Assembly: GCA_002729015.1 (NCBI GenBank)
Contig: PBVO01000039.1
Location: 61,023-74,197, forward strand
DNA from: Candidatus Poribacteria bacterium
GTDB lineage: Bacteria > Poribacteria > WGA-4E > UBA9662
Direction: 5' to 3'
Length of the DNA stretch: 13,175 nt
Shown here: in pieces, positions 1-7,154 of the stretch
Layout: the number at the start of each line of letters is the position of its first letter
How positions within the stretch are numbered: position 1 is the stretch's first letter
Position numbers and translations under genes: made by a program
Notes under the pieces: generated by a model
Told to the model about the DNA's origin: nothing
The model's input: only the letters and a program-made list of their open reading frames with translations
Database searches by the model: none

Positions 1-339
1 GTGCCCTTGATTTCAGTTTTGCCAATTGAAAACCACGTCTTACACTCTACTTACCTGAACCTAGACCAAAATCTACCCTCTCGTTACTGGCCTCTATCGG
101 ATTTATTAACCGACATCAACCCCAAATCCGTATTTCGTACTTATAACGACAGTATCACTGAATTTAGTGATACCAATTATCATGGATTTGTAATGGAATT
201 TGAAAATAAAGATTCAGCATCTCAGTATTTAGAATTAATCCAGGATCAGTTATTTGATCGTTACGGATCAGAGGCTACTAATAAAATGGATAACCAAGAT
301 TCTCCTGCAATTATGATGAAGTATATAACAAATCCATGA
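1..339 (+). CDS. Hypothetical protein, probably cut at its 5' end by the window
   Basis: The frame is open from the first base to a TGA at 337-339, giving 112 residues if the GTG at position 1 is used. Because the window begins exactly there, the real start may lie upstream. I do not recognise the family. There is no signal peptide, membrane segment or cysteine motif. The middle (about residues 60-90, from YHGFVMEFENK to the LFDRYG stretch) reads like a beta strand followed by an amphipathic helix, as in a small mixed alpha/beta protein, and the C-terminus is polar. It ends 28 bases before trkA on the same strand, so it may be the preceding gene of the same transcript. No function is assigned. 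Confidence 0.6.
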   Translation: MPLISVLPIENHVLHSTYLNLDQNLPSRYWPLSDLLTDINPKSVFRTYNDSITEFSDTNYHGFVMEFENKDSASQYLELIQDQLFDRYGSEATNKMDNQDSPAIMMKYITNP

Positions 340-356
340 GAAGACATAGTATTATC

Positions 357-360
357 AGGA
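357..360 (+). promoter_or_regulatory. Ribosome binding site of trkA
   Basis: An AGGA core lies 7 bases before the ATG at 368. It supports that start, as does the fact that the glycine-rich NAD motif begins six residues after it. Confidence 0.55.
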
Positions 361-367
361 ATAAGAA

Positions 368-1723
368 ATGAAAGCTATTATTATTGGTGCCGGGGAAGTC
401 GGGTTTCAACTGTCTAAGGTTCTGCTTGCCGAAAATTACGATGTGGTAGCAATAGATAAATCCCAAGTGGCTTGCGATAGGCTTTCGGAAACACTAGACC
501 TGATGACACTTTGTGGATCAGGATCAACTCCATCTTTACTTGAAACCGCAGGCATATCCGATACTGATTTGTTAATCGCGGTCACGAACTCTGATGAAAC
601 CAACATACTTGCTAATTTGATTGCCAAGCAATGCGGTGTCAAAAACAAAATTGCCAGAGTAAGCAACTCCACTTACTTTGATGATAATAATATAATAACT
701 CGGGATGATCTTGGCATTGATCACACGATAAATTCTGAAAGGCTTTGTGCCGCCGAGTTTATTCGCCTACTTAGGTCTGCGGAAGCACGTGAGGTAGTTG
801 ATTTCGCCGGCGGAAAAATTCAGCTTATCGCTTTTAATATCGAGTCGGACAACCCACTTGTCAATTCTTCTATCGAAGAAATATCCAGTAGGAATATATT
901 TGCTGAACTTCGTTTTGTCGCCCTTAAGAAAAAAGGGGGGAAATCGACAATTATGCCAAGAGGTTCGAATCAAATATCTTTGGGAGACGAAGTGTTTGTG
1001 ATGGGCAGTCGTAGCGCTATTTCAAACATAATGAAAATATCTGGAATATCAAGCTCCCACAATTTGGAGAGACTAGTTATCGCTGGAGCTTCAAAAATTG
1101 GAATTGAAGTTGCTCAACAACTGGAGTCATCGTCTGTGAAAGTTTCGATAATTGAGCCAGACATTCATAAAGCAGAAGAAGCTAGTTCAATATTAAAAAA
1201 GGCTACTATAATTCACGGTAGCTTCTTAGAGAGACAAATTTTAGCCGAGGCAGGAATACGTGAAGCTGACAGTTTCATCTCAGTAACAGGAGATGATGAA
1301 GATGACATCATGTCTTGCATCTTGTCAACGGCTGAAGGCGCAGAACGAACAATTCCTCTGATACAAGAACCAACCTATCTACCAATACTAGCATCTATAA
1401 CCGAAATAGACTCGGCTGTCAGTCGGCACCTAACACTTGTTAATGATATTTTGCGCTTGTTACGAAGTGGAAATGTATTGAAAGATGTTTTAATAAAAGA
1501 TATCGACGCTGAAGTCCTAGAGTTGGTAGTTAGCGAAAAAGCAAAAGCCTGTAACAAAAAAGTCAGTGCCATTAACCTTCCCAGAGATGCTGTAATTGGC
1601 GCGATTCTCCGGTCCGGAAAAGTTGTGCTACCAACAGGTGATGTCATCATTCAACCTGGAGATGATATAGTCATTTTCAGTCAACCTGAATCCATACCCC
1701 AAATAGAATCCTTGTTTGCTTAA
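368..1723 (+). CDS. trkA: Trk potassium uptake system, NAD-binding regulatory subunit TrkA
   Basis: TrkA is the cytoplasmic regulatory ring that binds nucleotides and gates the TrkH K+ channel. The 451-residue length matches full-length TrkA, which has two RCK halves, each a Rossmann (TrkA_N) domain followed by a TrkA_C domain. Half 1 starts with strand KAIII and the intact dinucleotide motif GAGEVG (residues 7-12). An acidic residue at the end of strand 2 (D30) is expected to bind the adenosine ribose. TrkA_C of half 1 covers about 150-215. Half 2 starts near 235, but its motif reads GASKIG (240-245), with Ser242 in place of the central glycine. TrkA_C of half 2 covers about 373-450 and ends in a typical LPTGDVIIQPGDDIVIF segment. 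trkH follows 47 bases downstream. An A6G6 run at 929-940 is read in frame. Confidence 0.96.
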   Translation: MKAIIIGAGEVGFQLSKVLLAENYDVVAIDKSQVACDRLSETLDLMTLCGSGSTPSLLETAGISDTDLLIAVTNSDETNILANLIAKQCGVKNKIARVSNSTYFDDNNIITRDDLGIDHTINSERLCAAEFIRLLRSAEAREVVDFAGGKIQLIAFNIESDNPLVNSSIEEISSRNIFAELRFVALKKKGGKSTIMPRGSNQISLGDEVFVMGSRSAISNIMKISGISSSHNLERLVIAGASKIGIEVAQQLESSSVKVSIIEPDIHKAEEASSILKKATIIHGSFLERQILAEAGIREADSFISVTGDDEDDIMSCILSTAEGAERTIPLIQEPTYLPILASITEIDSAVSRHLTLVNDILRLLRSGNVLKDVLIKDIDAEVLELVVSEKAKACNKKVSAINLPRDAVIGAILRSGKVVLPTGDVIIQPGDDIVIFSQPESIPQIESLFA

Positions 1724-1770
1724 CTCAATAAATAATCCTCCTGTGATGATTTCCCAATCGATTTACCTCG

Positions 1771-3504
1771 ATGTATTATTCTCAGGCTTTACCCATGAAT
1801 ATCAAATTAGTCATTTTTACACTTAGCAATTTACTATTGGCTACGGCTGTCGCCCTTCTCGTGCCGCTTGGAGTCTCAATTTGCTACAGAAGCCAAGGTA
1901 GTGAAGACTGGATTGTATTTGTCGCAAGTTCGGTGGGTGCCGCTTTGATTGGTGGAATTTTGCATTTACTTACACGTAAATCAGATCGAGTAATGAGTAA
2001 CAGGGAAGCCTTCGCTATTGTGTCTTTAGGTTGGGTTATTGTTGCTTTAATAGGGGCAATGCCTTATTTTCTTTATCAAGACTTTTTAGGTTCAGGTATT
2101 GATAAAGAAGTTTCGGCCTTTCGTCGATTTACCGATAGTTACTTTGAGTCTATGTCCGGTTTAAGTACTACAGGGGCGACTATTTTAACAGAAATTGAAC
2201 ACCTACCACACGGCATCCTGTTTTGGCGTAGTTTTACCCATTGGTTCGGTGGTATGGGTATATTGGTGTTAGCTGTTGCAATCCTACCTTTGCTTGGTGT
2301 TGGAGGCATGCAATTACTTCGAGCTGAAGCCCCTGGCCCCCAAACTGATCGCTTGACGCCACGCATTCAAGAAACGGCAAAAGTATTATGGTGGGTCTAT
2401 GTGTTAATCACACTCGTTGAGGTCGTTTGCCTTTGGGTAGGAACCGTTTGGATAGTGCCCGAAGAAGTTCGAGAAAGTCCGGCTGATGGCCTATTCTATG
2501 CTTTTTGTCATGCTTTCGGTACTGTGGCCACTGGTGGCTTCTCTCCTAAAAATGCTAGCATTGGGCATTACCAAAGTATTTATATTGATACGATAATTAT
2601 CATTTTTATGTTCATTGCAGGTACTAACTTTTCACTACACTACAGAGCTCTAAAAGGTAATATTGGAAGCTACTGGAAAGACGAAGAATTCCGATTTTAT
2701 GTATTCATTGTTGGAACTGTAACAACTGTGCTGATGCTATGTACTATGTTACAACCAGTAGTCGTTATTAATGGTACAGTTCGTGCTGTAAACCAAGAAG
2801 AAGTAATAGAGATTGACAATCAAATTTATCCAATTGTTGATGGTAAAGTCCAGTACGAAAATCAACCCTACCCAATAATAAACGAACAAGTAACAATCAA
2901 TAATCAAATTTATCCAGTTTATAAAGGTAATGTAGTATATAATTCGATTGGAAGTGCTCTTCGATTTGTTCTTTTTCAGGTTTTAGCGATTGTCACTACT
3001 ACTGGATATGGAACTGCAGATTTCGAGCTCTGGCCCTACCTAGCCCAAATAATACTAATTTTTTTGATGTTCTTTGGAGGGTCTGCGGGATCTACTGGAG
3101 GGGGAATGAAGCAAGTTCGGTTTCTGCTCCTTATCAAGCAAGGCTATCGAGAAATAAAGCATATGATTTTGCCTCATGCGGTCTTGCCAATTAAGCTTAA
3201 TGAACAAATAGTACCAAAAGAGATCATGTCGAATATTTTGGGCTTTTTCTTTATTGGAGTAGCAGTATTTGTGTTAGCTACTATTTCTTTAGCTGGTCTT
3301 GGATTGGATTTGACAAGTGCTTCCACGTCTGTCGCCTCAGCTCTAATGAATATTGGGCCGGGTTTAGGTACCGTTGGTCCAACCGATAACTATGCTCATA
3401 TATTACCTGTAGGTAAATGGGTGCTCTGTTTTTGCATGTTAATGGGTCGCCTTGAACTATACACACTACTAGTAATTTTGACACCAATGGCTTGGCGAAA
3501 ATAA
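1771..3504 (+). CDS. trkH: Trk potassium uptake system, membrane channel subunit TrkH, with a repeat insertion
   Basis: TrkH forms the K+ pore in the inner membrane and pairs with TrkA. The 577 residues include the four pore-loop signatures: STTGAT (132-137), TVATGGFS (251-258), TTTGYGTADF (409-418) and MNIGPGLGTVGP (526-537). The GGSAGSTGGGMKQVR stretch (436-450) corresponds to the flexible intramembrane gating loop, and Arg560 in the last helix matches the conserved pore arginine. Between the M1 helix and the pore loop of the third unit lies an extra stretch of about 60 polar residues (332-391), built mainly from 14-residue repeats and expected on the periplasmic side. That makes the protein longer than the usual roughly 480 residues. 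The second ATG, at 1795, gives an N-terminus MNIKLVIF that matches family members better, so the true start may be there. Neither ATG has a clear Shine-Dalgarno site. Confidence 0.95.
   Translation: MYYSQALPMNIKLVIFTLSNLLLATAVALLVPLGVSICYRSQGSEDWIVFVASSVGAALIGGILHLLTRKSDRVMSNREAFAIVSLGWVIVALIGAMPYFLYQDFLGSGIDKEVSAFRRFTDSYFESMSGLSTTGATILTEIEHLPHGILFWRSFTHWFGGMGILVLAVAILPLLGVGGMQLLRAEAPGPQTDRLTPRIQETAKVLWWVYVLITLVEVVCLWVGTVWIVPEEVRESPADGLFYAFCHAFGTVATGGFSPKNASIGHYQSIYIDTIIIIFMFIAGTNFSLHYRALKGNIGSYWKDEEFRFYVFIVGTVTTVLMLCTMLQPVVVINGTVRAVNQEEVIEIDNQIYPIVDGKVQYENQPYPIINEQVTINNQIYPVYKGNVVYNSIGSALRFVLFQVLAIVTTTGYGTADFELWPYLAQIILIFLMFFGGSAGSTGGGMKQVRFLLLIKQGYREIKHMILPHAVLPIKLNEQIVPKEIMSNILGFFFIGVAVFVLATISLAGLGLDLTSASTSVASALMNIGPGLGTVGPTDNYAHILPVGKWVLCFCMLMGRLELYTLLVILTPMAWRK
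2809..2934 (+). repeat. Three tandem 42-base (14-residue) repeats inside trkH
   Basis: Copies are 2809-2850, 2851-2892 and 2893-2934, encoding residues 347-360, 361-374 and 375-388. The protein consensus is x-I/Y-D/E/N-N-Q-I/P-Y-P-I/V-x-x-x-x-V, with NQxYP in every copy. The DNA copies have diverged (CAAATTTATCCA in copies 1 and 3, CAACCCTACCCA in copy 2), so this is an old duplication maintained at protein level. A weaker possible copy precedes them at residues 332-345 (VINGTVRAVNQEEV). The alternating hydrophobic pattern suggests short beta strands. Confidence 0.85.
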
Positions 3505-3536
3505 CCCTAGAAGATTTAACATTGATTCGTACAAGT

Positions 3537-4925
3537 ATGAAGAAAGTTGGATCAAGAGTTGGTTGCCTGATTGTTTGGTTTATCTTTTTTCAGGAACAAT
3601 TTTGTATTAATGTTCATGCTGAAATTAATCAGTCCCGCCAAAATGCTATTGTAAATGCTGTTCAGTTAGCTAGTCCGGCGGTTGTTAACATCAGTACAAC
3701 CCGAATTGAGCATGTTTACGTTAACCCATTTTTTGAGGACTTTTGGCGTTCCCCATTTTTTGATTTCCCTCGGGTTCCACAACAACGCGAACGAAGAGGG
3801 CTTGGTTCAGGGGTGATTTTATCTCCCGAAGGCCATATTTTAACTAATTATCATGTTATTGAAAACGCCGACTCGATTCAGGTAATTTTGTCAGATGGTC
3901 GCCAATATGAAGCGAAACTAATTGGTGAAGATGTTTTTTCTGATTTAGCTGTCCTAAAGATCGAAGATATGAAACAACAGATTGAAGACCTAGTCTCAAT
4001 CGAAATTGGTAACTCGGAAAACTTACTTGTCGGTGAGTGGGCAATTGCTATTGGCCACCCATTTGCAACGTCGGTCGGTAATCCCAAGCCAACCGTTACG
4101 GTCGGGGTAGTGAGTGCCAAAGACCGTTCTTTAGAAACAGATAAACAGCGACATCGAAACTTAATTCAAACAGATGCCTCAATAAATCCAGGCAATAGTG
4201 GTGGGGCACTAGTTAACGCCCAAGGTGAGTTGATTGGTATTAATACTGCTATATATTCCACTAGTGGTGGCTCACAAGGAGTTGGGTTTGCCATACCAGT
4301 GAGTACTGCTGTTAAAATTTGGAGGAAACTTACCAAATACGGTACAGTTGTCGCTCCGGTACTCGGTATTACAGTACAAGACCTAACTCCCGAGCTAGCA
4401 GACAAATTAAAAGTTGAGCCATTCGGAGTTTTAGTGGCAGAAGTCAACAAACAAAATAGGATAGCTAATCTAAAGCGGGGAGATATTATCACAGAGGTTG
4501 GCCAAAATAAAATTGTTGATACTAATGCTTTTCGGAACTTCGTTAGGTTACTAGATGTAGGCGAACTTCTAACTTTACAAGTAATACGCAAAAAAAAGCA
4601 AATACAAATAGAAGTTGAGGTGACAGAATTAGAATGGGATTATCAACTCAGAGGTTGGGAAATACGAGTCAAACAACCTAACTATGGAGAAAATCAGAGC
4701 TATAATCGTAGTGGTGTGATAGTAACACAAATTGGTAAAAGGAGTGAGCTAGCGCGCCGTGGCCTAAAAAAAGGGGACCTTATATACCGTATTGCCGATA
4801 CTTATGTTAGTACACTAGAAGAATTGAAGTTGATCGCAGATCAGTTGCCAAGAGGTTACCCTTTTAGTATTCGATTTGAAAGAAAAGGCCAGACTGGTGT
4901 CATCCGTAATCTTGTCATTCAATAG
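3537..4925 (+). CDS. HtrA/DegP-family periplasmic serine protease with two PDZ domains
   Basis: This is a trypsin-fold protease that degrades or refolds damaged envelope proteins. From the ATG at 3537 it has 462 residues. An N-terminus MKKVGSR, a hydrophobic core LIVWFIFF and a likely cleavage after VHA at about residue 28 form a signal peptide. The catalytic triad is visible: His106 (TNYHVIENA), Asp136 (FSDLAVLKI) and Ser221 (NPGNSGGAL). The LGSGVIL and GVGFAIP strands are typical. PDZ1 spans about 273-362 and PDZ2 about 373-462, with GVIVTQI and LKKGDLIYRI. An in-frame TTG at 3492, inside trkH, would add 15 polar residues before the signal peptide; I prefer 3537, although neither has a good ribosome site. 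DegP, DegQ or MucD-type naming cannot be settled from sequence alone. Confidence 0.95.
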   Translation: MKKVGSRVGCLIVWFIFFQEQFCINVHAEINQSRQNAIVNAVQLASPAVVNISTTRIEHVYVNPFFEDFWRSPFFDFPRVPQQRERRGLGSGVILSPEGHILTNYHVIENADSIQVILSDGRQYEAKLIGEDVFSDLAVLKIEDMKQQIEDLVSIEIGNSENLLVGEWAIAIGHPFATSVGNPKPTVTVGVVSAKDRSLETDKQRHRNLIQTDASINPGNSGGALVNAQGELIGINTAIYSTSGGSQGVGFAIPVSTAVKIWRKLTKYGTVVAPVLGITVQDLTPELADKLKVEPFGVLVAEVNKQNRIANLKRGDIITEVGQNKIVDTNAFRNFVRLLDVGELLTLQVIRKKKQIQIEVEVTELEWDYQLRGWEIRVKQPNYGENQSYNRSGVIVTQIGKRSELARRGLKKGDLIYRIADTYVSTLEELKLIADQLPRGYPFSIRFERKGQTGVIRNLVIQ

Positions 4926-4959
4926 TTTTATTAATCCTTCTTAAGAATATTCAATTATT

Positions 4960-5718
4960 ATGTCAAAACGGCCTTTAATTATTGCAGTAGTTGTTACTTT
5001 AGTTATTTCTATACCGTTAATCCTTAAGTTACATATATCTGAAGGATACCAGCCCAGAAGTGCTTTGAATATGGATAGTGAGGAATTTCGCGACCTTAGA
5101 AACCAGGGAAAACGGGCCAGCACAATGAAGAATTACACTCAGGCAATTACTATTTATGAGGCCGCACTTAAAATGCGACCAGATAATGCAGAAGTTCGTA
5201 ATGATCTTGGGTATGTTTATTACGAACATGCGCTGGATCAAGCAGGACCTAATTGGCCCTCATGGGAAAGCGACCTAAGTAGACGTACACCAGTTGAAGT
5301 CATAAGAGAACTGGAAACAGCTCTTAAACTAATTTCTTCTGGCTATATCCGTTTAACCGTCGATGACAAGGAGTGCGTGCGCGAAGTTACAGAAAATGCT
5401 CAAGAAAGGGGCGCACAAGTATATACAACGCCTTGGAAAGAGGGGGCAGATATTCATATTTTGGTTGGAACTACTAGGGAATATCTGATGAAAGCCCGTG
5501 ATAGCTTCATGGCTGCTATTGACATCAAGGACGCATATGCTCCAGCTTTCCAAAATTTAGGCTCTTTATGGATGAAAGTTGGTTTGAGGAATATTGCAGT
5601 GCAGAATTTGGAACGTGCTTATAAACTTGAGCCCCGTAACCAAGAGCTAGCTCGTTATCTAAAGCAATTGAAGGAACAACCTAACTTAATTACAACCTAC
5701 GTCGGGTCAGATGATTGA
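4960..5718 (+). CDS. Membrane-anchored TPR-repeat protein
   Basis: The 252-residue protein begins MSKRP followed by a hydrophobic segment (about residues 6-24). This is either an N-terminal membrane anchor or an uncleaved signal with the rest outside the cytoplasm. TPR-like helices are seen at about 44-77 (NYTQAITIYEAALKMRPDNAE) and 78-92 (RNDLGYVYYEHAL). A TPR-like unit at about 176-227 has AFQNLGSLWMKVG and NLERAYKLEPRNQEL. About 80 residues separate these parts; they contain a Trp-rich stretch (NWPSWESD) and a mixed segment with VYTTPWKEG and IHILVG, not obviously TPR. TPRs bind partner proteins, but the partner is unknown. It lies 34 bases after the protease and 50 before murF, in the same direction, so an envelope role is plausible but unproven. 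Confidence 0.8.
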   Translation: MSKRPLIIAVVVTLVISIPLILKLHISEGYQPRSALNMDSEEFRDLRNQGKRASTMKNYTQAITIYEAALKMRPDNAEVRNDLGYVYYEHALDQAGPNWPSWESDLSRRTPVEVIRELETALKLISSGYIRLTVDDKECVREVTENAQERGAQVYTTPWKEGADIHILVGTTREYLMKARDSFMAAIDIKDAYAPAFQNLGSLWMKVGLRNIAVQNLERAYKLEPRNQELARYLKQLKEQPNLITTYVGSDD

Positions 5719-5768
5719 ACTCAATGTGGTTTACTGGTAGAAAAAACTAGTTATATCCAGTTACTCCT

Positions 5769-7154
5769 GTGCAATTCTCGGTTCAAGAAATCATTAATAT
5801 TACTGGTGGCCAATTGGTACGAGGTCATTTAGATCAAACGGTTGGTAGAGTTTCAACTGACAGTCGGAGTCTGTGTATCGGTGATTTGTTTTTAGCTCTA
5901 TTGGGTGAGCACTTTGATGGCCATGATTTTTTATCCCAAGCAGTAATCAATGGAGCAATGGGAGTAGTTGTTTCTCGAGTAGATGTTTCTCTGAAACAAC
6001 TAAATGCTTCCTTAGTTATTAGAGTTCCGGATACACTCCAAGCCTACGGGGATCTGGCGAAAGCTTATCGAGAAAAATTTGATGGGCCCGTTATAGCGGT
6101 AACCGGTAGTAACGGTAAAACAACCACAAAGGAAATGATAAATTCAGTATTATCAGTCAAATTTAGTGTTTTCAAATCAAAGAAGAATTACAATAACTTG
6201 GTCGGTTTACCCAAAAGCCTGTTAGAATTACCGGTTCAAAGAGCAGATATTGCAGTGTTTGAGCTAGGAACAAATCGACCTGGAGAAATAGCACGGCTGA
6301 CTGACATAGTACGGCCAACCGTTGGATTGATCACAAATATAGGTTTTAGTCATATAGAGTTTTTGAGAGACCTCGATGGTGTCGCCAAAGAAAAATGTGC
6401 ATTGTTGAAGAATGTCAAAGTAGCGATTCTCAACAATAATGACACGAAACTAGCAAATATCCAAACAGATTTAGTTACTAATCGGGTTAACTTTGGTACG
6501 GATGGGGATGTCGTCGCCCAAAATATTCATCTCAATTGTGATGGATTAGCATCGTTTCAACTAGTGATTAATCAATTAGGTGAAACAATCCCAATTCACT
6601 TGCCATGTATCGGTTACCATAATGTTTTTAATGCATTGGCCGCCGCCGCGGTTGGTTACTGGGCAGGTTTAACGTTACAACAAATAAAGACTGGTTTGGA
6701 AACCTTTCGAATAGTACAAATGAGGTTACAACCAATTAATATCAACGGCTTTCGAATTATCAATGATGCATATAATGCTAACCCAGATTCTGTTCAAAGT
6801 GCATTAGAACTCTTTTCTGGTCTTCGTGCCAAAGGAGAAAAAATTGCAGTTTTGGGTGATATGCTTGAACTTGGAGAACAATCGGATAGGCTGCATCATC
6901 AAATAGGTGAAAATATACCGACAGATCTTGATTTACTAATTACGGTTGGGAAACTGAGTCGACAAATTGCGAAGGGAGCTAAAAAGCGTATTTCGCGTAT
7001 TATCTCTTGTAATTCGGCTAAAGAAGTAGTACCAATAATAGACCGATACTTGTCAGATGGGGATATAATATTGATAAAAGGATCCCGAGGATTGAAGCTG
7101 GAACAAATAGTCGAAGAATTACGAAATCGTGAGCCTAAGGAGCTAAAGATATGA
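5769..7154 (+). CDS. murF: UDP-N-acetylmuramoyl-tripeptide--D-alanyl-D-alanine ligase MurF
   Basis: MurF joins D-Ala-D-Ala to UDP-MurNAc-tripeptide with ATP, the last cytoplasmic step of peptidoglycan precursor synthesis. The 461 residues match the family length. The N-terminal substrate domain (1-about 105) begins with the EIINITGGQL motif. The central ATPase domain has the P-loop TGSNGKTTTKE (112-122), YNNLVGLPKSLL (141-152), FELGTNRPGEI (164-174) and the GYHNVFNALAA motif (282-292). The C-terminal domain has DAYNANPDS (333-341), VLGDMLELGE (361-370) and LIKGSRGLKLE (435-445). The start is GTG at 5769 with no clear ribosome site; it is kept because it places the family N-terminus correctly. 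murF stands apart from other division/cell-wall genes here, and its TGA overlaps the next ATG by 4 bases. Confidence 0.96.
   Translation: MQFSVQEIINITGGQLVRGHLDQTVGRVSTDSRSLCIGDLFLALLGEHFDGHDFLSQAVINGAMGVVVSRVDVSLKQLNASLVIRVPDTLQAYGDLAKAYREKFDGPVIAVTGSNGKTTTKEMINSVLSVKFSVFKSKKNYNNLVGLPKSLLELPVQRADIAVFELGTNRPGEIARLTDIVRPTVGLITNIGFSHIEFLRDLDGVAKEKCALLKNVKVAILNNNDTKLANIQTDLVTNRVNFGTDGDVVAQNIHLNCDGLASFQLVINQLGETIPIHLPCIGYHNVFNALAAAAVGYWAGLTLQQIKTGLETFRIVQMRLQPININGFRIINDAYNANPDSVQSALELFSGLRAKGEKIAVLGDMLELGEQSDRLHHQIGENIPTDLDLLITVGKLSRQIAKGAKKRISRIISCNSAKEVVPIIDRYLSDGDIILIKGSRGLKLEQIVEELRNREPKELKI
7137..7142 (+). promoter_or_regulatory. Ribosome binding site of the GH113-like gene, inside murF
   Basis: AAGGAG sits 8 bases before the ATG at 7151, within the last codons of murF. 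Together with the ATGA overlap it fixes the start and suggests translational coupling. Confidence 0.7.

Noticed and set aside
929..940. A6G6 run in trkA as a possible frameshift or sequencing error
   Set aside because: The TrkA motifs are continuous in one frame on both sides, and the A_AAA_AAG heptamer there is not in the zero-frame phase needed for slippage.
4166..4591. A 141-codon open frame on the - strand inside the protease gene
   Set aside because: It lies opposite a gene with full catalytic motifs, has low-complexity Ser/Thr/Pro-rich composition, no ribosome site and no recognisable domain.
4938..4947. Palindrome TTCTTAAGAA between the protease and TPR genes as an operator or terminator
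   Set aside because: Ten bases, AT-rich, no second copy and no U-tract; expected by chance in DNA of this composition.
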